Assembly (NCBI GenBank): GCA_020719895.1
Contig: DYPM01000002.1
Span: 1-36,252 of the forward strand
DNA: 36,252 nt
Source of the DNA: Sulfurovum sp.
GTDB lineage: Bacteria; Campylobacterota; Campylobacteria; Campylobacterales; Sulfurovaceae
Direction of reading: 5' to 3'
Numbering within the stretch: the stretch's first letter is position 1; each line of letters begins with the position of its first letter. The notes below the pieces were generated by a model that saw only the letters and a list, made by a program, of their open reading frames with translations, made no database searches and had not been told where the DNA came from. Position numbers and translations under genes: made by a program. This document shows positions 15,771-23,400 of this stretch, piece by piece.

Positions 15771-16498
15771 AAAATATTTTCCTTGCACTGTTGAGAGATG
15801 GTATCGCAGATAAATGGAGTGTGGTGCAAAAAGAAATAGTGATCTCCATCTAATAGATAAAATTGAGAGTTTTTGATCAATGAAGCAATCTTCTCTCCTG
15901 TATAAGGTGGCGTAGCGGTATCAACTTTTCCCCAAAAACAGAGTGTTTTTGATTTGCAGATAGCAAAATAAGGCTCAAAATCCTCATCTACGACATTTTT
16001 GAAAGTCTCATACATCTGCGTACTCATTCCTTGAACATCTGCGGAGCGAAACATCTTTTTGAGTCTATTGCCACCCAATGGTTTGATGAGCTTGGAGAGT
16101 TTAATCGCGAGTTTGACTTTCCACGGTTTTTGGATCAAGACTCCAGATGAAGAGAGAAGCACCAAACATGGAGCATCAAGCAGTGTAGCCACTTTGCCTC
16201 CAAATGAATGCCCTATGACGATATCAGGCTCTGTATTGATTTGTTCCAAAAATACCTTTATAATCTTTGCATAATCATCAGTCGTAAGTATCATCGGATT
16301 GCTACTTTTGCCAAAACCAGGGAGATCAAGATAGAGATGTTTGAGTGTTGGCAACTGTTTTGCAAATGCTTGCTTCATCAACTCTTTGTGACTTCCCCAG
16401 CCATGCAAAATCAAAATTGCTGAAGTAGCGATAGGATTAAGTATTTCGTACGAAAGTGTAAAACTATTTTCACGATAGATAATCTCTTTAATTGCCAT
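15767..16498 (-). CDS. Alpha/beta-fold hydrolase
   Basis: The 243-residue protein has the full alpha/beta hydrolase set: oxyanion region ILHGWGSHKE (30-39), nucleophile elbow GHSFGG with Ser98, a probable acid Asp193 in WGKVDTATPP, and His220 in DGDHYFF. No signal peptide is seen, so it is probably cytoplasmic. Substrate is unknown; the coupling to murF (4-base overlap) hints at a cell-wall-related role, but only by context. SD AAAGGA lies 9 bases before the ATG. The stretch 16499-16590 after its promoter side holds no gene. Confidence 0.8.
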   Translation of the reverse strand: MAIKEIIYRENSFTLSYEILNPIATSAILILHGWGSHKELMKQAFAKQLPTLKHLYLDLPGFGKSSNPMILTTDDYAKIIKVFLEQINTEPDIVIGHSFGGKVATLLDAPCLVLLSSSGVLIQKPWKVKLAIKLSKLIKPLGGNRLKKMFRSADVQGMSTQMYETFKNVVDEDFEPYFAICKSKTLCFWGKVDTATPPYTGEKIASLIKNSQFYLLDGDHYFFLHHTPFICDTISQQCKENIL

Positions 16499-16590
16499 AA
16501 CTTAGATCCTTTTTGATGGAGCATATTGTAGCATATCATCAAAATTAGCAGGATTAAAAATATGAAAGCTTCTCTTTGAGATTCATTGAT

Positions 16591-16652
16591 GTGACGGCGT
16601 TTGTCATTGCGAACAAAGTGAAACAATCTATTTGTTTGGAAGTCTCAATTTT
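16591..16652 (+). repeat. Interspersed repeat copy C, overlapping the end of the RND gene
   Basis: This 62-base block matches 20666-20727 at about 59 of 62 bases by eye. It contains the core GTCATTGCGAAC...ACAATCTA shared with the other copies. Its right end runs into the RND exporter gene and includes the stop codon of that gene (16645-16647), so the repeat supplies the last codons. Confidence 0.85.
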
Positions 16653-19134
16653 TACTATATGGCTTAAAAGCAATAATTAACGCGGGAAGCAACATAATAG
16701 AAGAGACCCAAACAGCGAATATCACCACAACTGTTAAAAATCCGAACAAAACTGTTGGCACTAAATTTGAAAATATCAACACAGAAAAACCAAGCATAAT
16801 CGCAAATGAAGTGAAACTCATAGCAAAAGCGACACTACGATGCGTCCTTTTCATCGCTTCTATGTAACTGTTGTCTTTTGCAAACTCTACTTTGTATCGA
16901 TGGATAAAATGGATACTTTGATCAACTCCTATTCCTATTGATATCGATGCAATAGTGATAGTCATCACATCAATTGGAATATCAAACCATCCCATAATTC
17001 CAAAAAGAGTAGAGATTGGGACACTATTTGCAACCAATGCAATCAAAGAGTCGTTTATCGTTCTAAACGAAATAACAAACATCACAAAAATAATACCAAG
17101 TGCCGTACCAAGCGTAAGAATTTGTGACTCAAATAAAGATTGGAGCATATTATTATAAAGCACCATTAACCCTGAAGTTTGGTAGGTTGTCTCTTTGTTT
17201 TTTATAATTTTGGATAAATCTTGATTGATTTTTTGGATCAACGCATCTCTTCTAAGATTGGGATTTGAATCTACGATTCGTGTTGAAATACGAGCTTGAT
17301 TTTTTTCAATATTGACAAATGGTGACATCACCGCTTGATACTCTTTTTTTGGCATTTTGGTATATAAAAGTGCCAACATAATATCGTCTATTTTTTTGCC
17401 ATTGTTCAATATCTTTCCAAGCTCTAACAAAGATGCAAGCGATTGAACTTTTCCTATCTGTGGAATCGTTTCAAGATAATGATGAACTGCGGTAATCGTC
17501 TCTACTTTGTCTTGAGAAAACCAATATTTTGGATCATCTGCTTGATTTGCAAACTCATCTTCAAAATCGGAAAAATCATCTTCATTCAAAGTGGATTTTG
17601 CAGTCGCACTTCTAATCGTTCCATCCTCTTTAAATTGAATAATAATATCCAACGGGGTTGTTCCACCAAGCTTCTCATCGATAACTTTCATCCCTTTGTA
17701 TATCTCTGTATCGCTTTTAAAGTAATTGATAAAACTATTTTCAACAATAATTTTTAATGCACCACTAATGGCAAATCCAACTGTCAATACAGAGACAACA
17801 AATATTAATCGAAGATGATTTTTGACATAACCAGAAATGAAATTCATCACTTTTTCTATGGCGTGATTACTGTTTATTGTTTCGGAGGATTTGCCAACCA
17901 TCAACACTATCAATGGAAACAGAATAAATATGATAACCAAAGAGATAAAAATCCCTACACTCATCATATATCCAAAATTTACCACTGGCTCTATTTTGGA
18001 TAAAACCAACGAACTAAACCCTGCAATGGTTGTGACAACTGAAAAAAACGAAGGATTCAACTTTGACAAAACCGTATTGATGACCAGTTTATATTGCGTT
18101 GATTTTGGATATTTTAGATGAATCTCTCTGTATCGTACAACAAGATAGATGATAATCGACATTGTTGTTATCAATTGTATTGCGATAAAATTTGAAGAGA
18201 CAACAGTCACCTCAAAACCAAATATTCCCAATACACCAGCAGTTGCAACAATAGAAAAGAGTGAAACAGCAATCGATATAACCACCCATCTTAATTTACC
18301 AAAAACAAACCACAAAACCACCATAAGCATCGCAATAAGCAAAACACCATAACTCTTTAAGTCGCTCTGAACAAAACCGATAATATCGTTGGATATCATA
18401 GTGACACCGCCAATAAACATATCTCCTTTGGATTGATATTTAGCGACAATAGCTCTTATTTGTTTGATTTGATTGTGAGTTGCCTCTCTCTCTTTGTCTC
18501 TATATTTTTTAAACTCTTCAATGACATTTGAGATTTCTTTCTCTTCTGATACAGTGAGAGTGCCTTCTCTTTTTTTATTGAAAAGCTTATTTCTTTTTGT
18601 CAATAACGCATCAAACCTATCATCATTTTTGATCTCAATAACAATGGCTGTCGTTTTGAAATCTTGACTTACAAAAATATCTTTATAGAGTGGCGATGTC
18701 AAAAGTTCATGTTTTACCATTGCCATATTTGGATCACTTTTTGTCTCAAGTGTATCTACCTTCTCAATCAAATTTGAAAGTGGTACTATTGGCGATTGGA
18801 GAAGAGGTATATTTAAAATAGACATCACACTTTGTATGTTGGGTACTTTTTTTAAATCAGATGAAATTGATTTGATTGTATCAATACTCTCTTTGGACAA
18901 TAGCGATTGCTTGGGAGAAAATGTCATTATTAGATAGTTTGGATTGGCAAAATTTCTATTCACCTCTCTTGCAAATGCCAAATCTTTATCATTATCCACC
19001 AAAAGTGTCTCTGCTGAAGCATCTATCTCTACCTTAGATGCGTAATAGCCAAAAATAAAAAATAAAAATACAAATAGTCCCACCATCATTTTGGTGTGAC
19101 TAAATATCACTTTATCGTAGATTTTTTTTATCAT
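16645..19134 (-). CDS. RND-superfamily exporter (MMPL/HAE3-like), probable lipid transporter
   Basis: The 829-residue inner-membrane protein has the MMPL/patched-like RND plan: one N-terminal membrane segment (about 14-32), a large periplasmic loop with a Lys/Glu-rich coiled part, five membrane segments (about 255-425), one more near 435-460, a second large periplasmic loop, and five more segments ending near the C-terminus. Asp residues within the second membrane cluster (GIGVDQSIHF, with DQS) fit proton-coupled export. It is the third gene of a tight minus-strand operon after mlaA and mlaC, 3 bases after the mlaC stop. The same order occurs in Campylobacter jejuni (Cj1371-Cj1373). I infer transport of phospholipid or other hydrophobic compounds to or from the outer membrane. 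Confidence 0.85.
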   Translation of the reverse strand: MIKKIYDKVIFSHTKMMVGLFVFLFFIFGYYASKVEIDASAETLLVDNDKDLAFAREVNRNFANPNYLIMTFSPKQSLLSKESIDTIKSISSDLKKVPNIQSVMSILNIPLLQSPIVPLSNLIEKVDTLETKSDPNMAMVKHELLTSPLYKDIFVSQDFKTTAIVIEIKNDDRFDALLTKRNKLFNKKREGTLTVSEEKEISNVIEEFKKYRDKEREATHNQIKQIRAIVAKYQSKGDMFIGGVTMISNDIIGFVQSDLKSYGVLLIAMLMVVLWFVFGKLRWVVISIAVSLFSIVATAGVLGIFGFEVTVVSSNFIAIQLITTMSIIIYLVVRYREIHLKYPKSTQYKLVINTVLSKLNPSFFSVVTTIAGFSSLVLSKIEPVVNFGYMMSVGIFISLVIIFILFPLIVLMVGKSSETINSNHAIEKVMNFISGYVKNHLRLIFVVSVLTVGFAISGALKIIVENSFINYFKSDTEIYKGMKVIDEKLGGTTPLDIIIQFKEDGTIRSATAKSTLNEDDFSDFEDEFANQADDPKYWFSQDKVETITAVHHYLETIPQIGKVQSLASLLELGKILNNGKKIDDIMLALLYTKMPKKEYQAVMSPFVNIEKNQARISTRIVDSNPNLRRDALIQKINQDLSKIIKNKETTYQTSGLMVLYNNMLQSLFESQILTLGTALGIIFVMFVISFRTINDSLIALVANSVPISTLFGIMGWFDIPIDVMTITIASISIGIGVDQSIHFIHRYKVEFAKDNSYIEAMKRTHRSVAFAMSFTSFAIMLGFSVLIFSNLVPTVLFGFLTVVVIFAVWVSSIMLLPALIIAFKPYSKN

Positions 19135-19137
19135 CAG

Positions 19138-19722
19138 CTATTTATTTACTGCTTTAAGTTCAATAAGCATCTGATCAAAAGTTTTGGTTTTAAGCTGTCC
19201 TGCAAATTGTTTTCTGTTGCTTTGAATGATACTTACTCCATCCAAATCAACATCATAAATCAACCAATCTCCATTCTTGTCACTATCGTGAAAATTATAA
19301 TTAATTTTATAAACATCTCCTTTTCCTACAAGCTCTGTTTTGAGTTGCATTCTTCCTTTTTGATAAGGAGCAACCCCTTTGTATGCTACTTTTTGATTAT
19401 TATAAAGTTCAAGTTTATCAACATAGGATTGTTTGAGTTTTAGAACAAACACTTTTGTAAATTCATCCTTTTGTGTTGGCGTAATCGTACCCCACACTTG
19501 CTGACCGAGTACAAGTCTTGCCATCAATGTATAATCAAACAACGAATCCATCGTTGCTATAATCTCTCTACCTTTAACGGTAGTAGATCCATTTTTAGAC
19601 AAAATACGAAGTACTGTCTCAAGCTTAGAACGCATTCCTGATTCTATCTCTTCTTGTTTGAGTGCCATAGACTCCGCACTCATTGCGATGAGAATACCTA
19701 TTGTTGTTAAGATCTTTTTCAT
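19138..19722 (-). CDS. mlaC: MlaC/Ttg2D-like periplasmic lipid-binding protein
   Basis: The 194-residue protein has a signal peptide (about 1-20, MKKILTTIGILIAMSAESMA) followed by the MlaC (toluene tolerance Ttg2D) fold, with segments FDYTLMARLVLGQQVWGTITPTQKDEF and the later WLIYDVDLDGVSIIQSNRKQF typical of the family. MlaC shuttles phospholipids through the periplasm between an inner-membrane transporter and outer-membrane MlaA. Perfect SD AAGGAG precedes the ATG. It lies 3 bases after mlaA. No MlaFEDB ABC genes are here; the RND protein downstream takes their place in the operon. Confidence 0.9.
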   Translation of the reverse strand: MKKILTTIGILIAMSAESMALKQEEIESGMRSKLETVLRILSKNGSTTVKGREIIATMDSLFDYTLMARLVLGQQVWGTITPTQKDEFTKVFVLKLKQSYVDKLELYNNQKVAYKGVAPYQKGRMQLKTELVGKGDVYKINYNFHDSDKNGDWLIYDVDLDGVSIIQSNRKQFAGQLKTKTFDQMLIELKAVNK

Positions 19723-19725
19723 AGC

Positions 19726-20553
19726 TTACTCCTTGATTTGTTGATTTCGATGTTGCGAGTAGATATCTTGTAAGTAAGGATAGAGATCAATCGCATCTTT
19801 TTTTATCATCTGATATTCACCGATATGCAAAGAGGCTTTATTGAATATATCTCCACCTTGATACAAGAAAGTCTCTGTTGTAGTATTGGCAATTTTATAG
19901 TTTGTATTTGTAACTTTAAGATTATTGAATGGATCTACATATCCATCGACAATTTCTCCTACAAAATCTCTTAGGTTTGACGGACCGAGAAATGGTAACA
20001 CAATCTGTATCCCATCGCCTACTTGATAGTGTCCCAACGTTTGACCAAAATCCTCTTCGCAAGGCTCCAACCCCAAATGACTCCTTGCAGGATCAAACAA
20101 TCCACCCAAACCAAAAAGCGTATTGACCACAAATCTATGACTCTCGTCAAATGCATTTTTGAACTTTAACTGCAAAAGATTATTTGCGATACTTACGGGA
20201 GATTGTATGTTTTTAAAGCCTCTCTTGAGTGACACTCTAACCCCTTCTGGCACTATATACGCATAGTTTTTTGCCAAAGGATCTAATATATTAAGATAGA
20301 GTTTATCATTAAACTTTGTCATTATTCGATTGTATCCTTCAAGTGGATCAAAATTATCAGAAGTTGCCATCATCTCTTCTTGAGCAAACTCCTCCTCAAA
20401 GGAATCATTCGCCGTAGCACTGATATCTATCGTAGAGTGATTGATGTTTACTCTTTTGTCTGCTTTGCGTGGAGTTATCTTCTCTGTGTGTTTAGCACAA
20501 CCATGCATCCAAAAAATTGCCATAGCCAATACTATAAATCTAATAATTTTCAT
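19726..20553 (-). CDS. mlaA: MlaA/VacJ outer-membrane lipoprotein
   Basis: MlaA removes phospholipids from the outer leaflet of the outer membrane. The 275-residue protein has a lipoprotein signal with the lipobox MHGC (Cys19), a variable linker of about 50 residues, and the conserved MlaA domain: DPLEGYNRIMTKFND, then SPVSIANNLLQLKFKNA, NTLFGLGGLFDPA, and EEDFGQTLGHYQVGDG. It is the first gene of the mlaA-mlaC-RND operon. Its Shine-Dalgarno (AAAAAGA) is weak. Upstream, 20554-20818 holds a repeat copy and no gene. Confidence 0.92.
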   Translation of the reverse strand: MKIIRFIVLAMAIFWMHGCAKHTEKITPRKADKRVNINHSTIDISATANDSFEEEFAQEEMMATSDNFDPLEGYNRIMTKFNDKLYLNILDPLAKNYAYIVPEGVRVSLKRGFKNIQSPVSIANNLLQLKFKNAFDESHRFVVNTLFGLGGLFDPARSHLGLEPCEEDFGQTLGHYQVGDGIQIVLPFLGPSNLRDFVGEIVDGYVDPFNNLKVTNTNYKIANTTTETFLYQGGDIFNKASLHIGEYQMIKKDAIDLYPYLQDIYSQHRNQQIKE

Positions 20554-20665
20554 TGTATCTTTTTCAAATCCATTACAAAATTAAGACTCCCTGATTAAAT
20601 AACATTTTGAACCTCCACGACTTTTTCATATATAAAAGCGAAATCCCATAGAGTAAAGCCTTGCA

Positions 20666-20727
20666 GTGACGGCGTTTGTCATTGAGAACAAAGTAAAGCA
20701 ATCTATTTGTTTGGAAGTCTCAATTTT
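20666..20727 (+). repeat. Interspersed repeat copy D
   Basis: Near-identical twin of 16591-16652 (about 59 of 62 bases), same orientation. The two copies flank the mlaA-mlaC-RND operon as direct repeats about 4.1 kb apart. It lies in the 265-base gap between mlaA and the second L,D-transpeptidase; nothing else is seen in that gap. Confidence 0.85.
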
Positions 20728-20818
20728 ATTATAACGCTTTATAGACTACCACCTCAATATTAAAATGAGTTTATAAAGCATAGATTATTCCACTTCGATA
20801 GGAGAGTCTGCTTTCTCT

Positions 20819-22075
20819 TTATTCTCGAACTTTTTGTATTTTATCATATCCATAAATATCTTTAAATTCTAAAAGTTCTCCGTTTTGATCAAGATAGAGC
20901 GTCAAATAGAGTGTATTTACCATTACCTCTTCTTTAAGCGAAAAATGAAATGGCGTGTTGCTTTTGTATTTGGTATTGATAGTTTTGGAGTTGAGTTTGG
21001 TGTTACGCAATGCAAGATATTGATACATCTCTACAGGTTTTTCTACTCTAATGCAACCATGACTGTAAAATCTCTCTTTGGTTTTAAAAAGTCTTTTGGT
21101 TTGAGTGTCATGCATATAAACCGCATATTTATTTGGAAAAAGAAACTTTACTTTGCCTAAGACATTTTTTTGAGATGGTGGCTCGATGATACGATAAGGA
21201 AATGATTTGTTCTTTTCAAGATACTCTCTCCAGTTGATAGTTTTAGGATCTACTGCTTTAGAAGAGAGACTCCCTTCTTCTCTTACGACAAGATTATTTT
21301 TTCTAAGATAATTGGGATCTTTGAGAAGATTTGGAATAATCTCTTTTTTGACAATACTCGAAGGAACATTCCACTGTGGATTGACATTGACATAACGCAT
21401 TTGCGAGGAAAATATAGGAGTTTGAAGTCGTGATTTACCCACAATCACTTTAAACTCCATGATGTTTTTGTCATCTTCCATAATCCTTGCTTTGCATTCA
21501 GGAATATTGACGTAAATCATCTGATTAAGTGTTTGGGGATTGATAAGTTTGGTTCTTTCTATATTAAGACGAATCTTTTTGAGTACAAGAGGAGAGGTTT
21601 TTTTATTTTTTTTGAGTTTATGATAGGTCTGCGAAAGTAGTTCAAACTGCTCATAACGAGGGATATAAGGTTTCAAAATAGAAGTGATCGTCACACCTTG
21701 TTTGAGTGCGTCAATAATTTTGGTTTGATTGATATCTTGAAAATAAAACTCATAGATCGTGTTAATGCCACTTTTGCGACGCTTTTTTTGTAGTGCATCA
21801 AATGTTTTAGTGTCAATACATCCATTCGCAAGATTATATGTATAACGCATCAACAGTGGCGTAAGCAATTCGTCTGAAGGGTTTTGGAGTGCTTTTTGAT
21901 AAAGTGGTTTTTGATCACACAAAGAGAGATAATGATCTTTGTCTATGATTTCAAAAAACTCATCTGTCTGAGCATCACTCCATACAGAATTATGAAAGGG
22001 TTTAGGAGTATTGTTTTGAGCACATCCTTGTGACACCAACAAAAATACCCAAAGCAAAGACAGTAGTTTTTTCAC
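20819..22075 (-). CDS. L,D-transpeptidase, lipoprotein of the YcbB/LdtD type
   Basis: The 418-residue protein begins with a lipoprotein signal (lipobox SQGC, Cys18). An N-terminal helical region follows, then a YkuD catalytic domain: YVNIPECKARIM, FKVIVGKSRLQTPIFS, and the catalytic motif FYSHGCIRVEKP with His339 and Cys341. The sequence NPQWNVPSSIVKKEI is typical of YcbB/LdtD-type enzymes, which make 3-3 cross-links in peptidoglycan. The gene starts with GTG, not ATG, with a GAGG Shine-Dalgarno about 9-10 bases upstream. It is a separate unit with its own promoter candidate. Confidence 0.88.
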   Translation of the reverse strand: MKKLLSLLWVFLLVSQGCAQNNTPKPFHNSVWSDAQTDEFFEIIDKDHYLSLCDQKPLYQKALQNPSDELLTPLLMRYTYNLANGCIDTKTFDALQKKRRKSGINTIYEFYFQDINQTKIIDALKQGVTITSILKPYIPRYEQFELLSQTYHKLKKNKKTSPLVLKKIRLNIERTKLINPQTLNQMIYVNIPECKARIMEDDKNIMEFKVIVGKSRLQTPIFSSQMRYVNVNPQWNVPSSIVKKEIIPNLLKDPNYLRKNNLVVREEGSLSSKAVDPKTINWREYLEKNKSFPYRIIEPPSQKNVLGKVKFLFPNKYAVYMHDTQTKRLFKTKERFYSHGCIRVEKPVEMYQYLALRNTKLNSKTINTKYKSNTPFHFSLKEEVMVNTLYLTLYLDQNGELLEFKDIYGYDKIQKVRE

Positions 22076-22127
22076 CTCTATTTACCTCGTATTCAAAAAA
22101 TTATGACTAAAAAAATAGCAAGAAGCT

Positions 22128-22139
22128 ATTGTAACAAAA
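22128..22139 (-). promoter_or_regulatory. Candidate extended -10 promoter for the YcbB-type transpeptidase
   Basis: The minus strand reads TTTTGTTACAAT, which includes TG, one base, then TACAAT (22133-22128). The predicted leader to the GTG start is about 46 bases. The same 12-mer occurs on + at 3387-3398. Confidence 0.45.
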
Positions 22140-22185
22140 TGGACTTTGTACTATCTTTTTTAGAGGAGAGAAATAGAGAGAAAGA

Positions 22186-22213
22186 GCAGGAGTTCGATAT
22201 TCTGAACTCCTGC
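22186..22213 (-). terminator. Intrinsic terminator after rpsU
   Basis: A perfect 10-bp stem, GCAGGAGTTC (22186-22195) with GAACTCCTGC (22204-22213), has an 8-base loop and begins 8 bases after the rpsU stop codon. In the transcript it is followed by a pyrimidine-rich stretch (CTCTTTCTCTC) rather than a pure U run. Confidence 0.7.
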
Positions 22214-22220
22214 ATGAAGA

Positions 22221-22433
22221 TTAGAGTCTTGACTCGTATCTTCTAAGCATATAAAGCTTTTTAAGAATTTTTTTGCGGTTGGCGATTTTGAGTTTTTTTC
22301 GTTTCTCTGTCGCAGTTTCGTGGTTTTTACGTGCTCTAAGTTCTGTAACAATGAGGTTTCTATCACATTGTCTTTTGAACTTACGATACGCATCATCGAA
22401 AGAATCACGTGATGTAAGTTTGATACCTGGCAT
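22221..22433 (-). CDS. rpsU: 30S ribosomal protein S21
   Basis: The 70-residue basic protein matches bacterial S21: MPGIKLTSRDSFDDAYRKFK, then RARKNHETATEKRKKLK, with a Lys/Arg-rich tail ending RRYESRL. S21 helps in initiation and in binding mRNA at the small subunit. A strong purine stretch AAAGGGGG lies about 10 bases before the ATG. It lies 42 bases after rpsI and may be read with rplM-rpsI; a strong hairpin ends the unit. The short size is normal for the family. Confidence 0.93.
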   Translation of the reverse strand: MPGIKLTSRDSFDDAYRKFKRQCDRNLIVTELRARKNHETATEKRKKLKIANRKKILKKLYMLRRYESRL

Positions 22434-22475
22434 ACTAAAACACCCCCTTTCTGTTTGATATTTGAGATTCTTAGA

Positions 22476-22865
22476 TTAACGTTTAGAGAACTGTGGCGAT
22501 CTTCTTGCTTTTCGTTTACCTGGTTTTTTACGCTCAACGACTCTCGAGTCTCGTGTAATTAAACCCATTGGTTTTAGGATAGCTCTAAAAGAAGGCTCAA
22601 ATTCAATAAGTGCTTTAGTGATTCCATGTTTCATAGCATCGGCTTGAGCTGCATAACCACCGCCTAAAGTTGTCGCATGAATATTGACTACTTCAAGTTG
22701 TTTTGTCGCCTCAAGAGGTAATCTTACTTTCATTTTGAGTGTCTCATGACCACCAAGCCACTCGTCGAGAGTTTTTTTGTTGATGAGTATTTCACCACTT
22801 CCAGGCGTTAGCCATACTTTAGCGATAGCGGTTTTTCTTTTTCCTGTTGCGTAAACCTTGGTCAT
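22476..22865 (-). CDS. rpsI: 30S ribosomal protein S9
   Basis: The 129-residue S9 has the conserved start YATGKRKTAIAKVWL, central TTLGGGYAAQADAMKHGITKAL, and the invariant C-terminal RRSPQFSKR tail that reaches the P-site tRNA. A perfect AAGGAGG Shine-Dalgarno overlaps the end of rplM; the gap to rplM is 2 bases. The pair rplM-rpsI is conserved across bacteria. Confidence 0.97.
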   Translation of the reverse strand: MTKVYATGKRKTAIAKVWLTPGSGEILINKKTLDEWLGGHETLKMKVRLPLEATKQLEVVNIHATTLGGGYAAQADAMKHGITKALIEFEPSFRAILKPMGLITRDSRVVERKKPGKRKARRSPQFSKR

Positions 22866-22867
22866 TC

Positions 22868-23296
22868 TTACGCCTCCTTATTGATTTGTGCGGTGTGTGG
22901 ATGCTCAGGACCTACGTACACTTTAAGTTTTTTGAGCATTTCTCTGCCGAGTGTTGTTTTTGGAAGCATTCCTCGTACTGCAAGCTTATAAAGCTTTTCA
23001 GTTTGGTTTTCCAACATTTCACTGAGTTTTTTACTTTTGGTTGAACCAAAATAACCCGAATGAGTAAAATACTCTTTGTCGTTCATTTTGTTTGCACCCT
23101 TAAAGATTGCTTTTTCGGCATTGATAATCACCACATAATCACCACAATCGACATTTGGAGTGAATGATGGCTTATGTTTTCCTCTTAATACTGAAGCGAC
23201 TTGAGTGAGGATACGACCAAAAGTTTTACCTTCTGCATCAATCAAAATCCACTCTCGTTTCACTTCATGAGGCTTTGTCACTTGCGTCATTTTCAT
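22868..23296 (-). CDS. rplM: 50S ribosomal protein L13
   Basis: The 142-residue L13 shows the family segments REWILIDAEGKTFGRILTQVA, GDYVVIINAEKAIFKG, and AVRGMLPKTTLGREMLKKLKVY with the C-terminal GPEHPHTAQ. L13 is an early-assembling protein of the large subunit. AAGGA lies about 7 bases before the ATG at 23296; a second ATG two codons later is possible. It is first in the rplM-rpsI(-rpsU) unit. Confidence 0.97.
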   Translation of the reverse strand: MKMTQVTKPHEVKREWILIDAEGKTFGRILTQVASVLRGKHKPSFTPNVDCGDYVVIINAEKAIFKGANKMNDKEYFTHSGYFGSTKSKKLSEMLENQTEKLYKLAVRGMLPKTTLGREMLKKLKVYVGPEHPHTAQINKEA

Positions 23297-23340
23297 GATT
23301 TTTCCTTAAATTTTTAGCATTTGCTATTTAGTGAGTTGAA

Positions 23341-23346
23341 ATTGTA
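23341..23346 (-). promoter_or_regulatory. Candidate -10 box for rplM-rpsI
   Basis: The minus strand reads TACAAT in the context AAAAGATACAATTTC, about 45 bases before the rplM start. The upstream side is strongly AT-rich. No -35 box is clear. Confidence 0.4.
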
Positions 23347-23400
23347 TCTTTTAAAACTTAAAATATATTTAATTTAAGTTGATTTTAACTTTTATGATTT

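Noticed and set aside
16499..16590. Possible small gene between the hydrolase and RND genes
   Set aside because: The only open frame is a low-information extension of the hydrolase strand with no start signal.
22160..22537. 125-codon open frame overlapping rpsU and rpsI
   Set aside because: It lies in another frame over two certain ribosomal protein genes.
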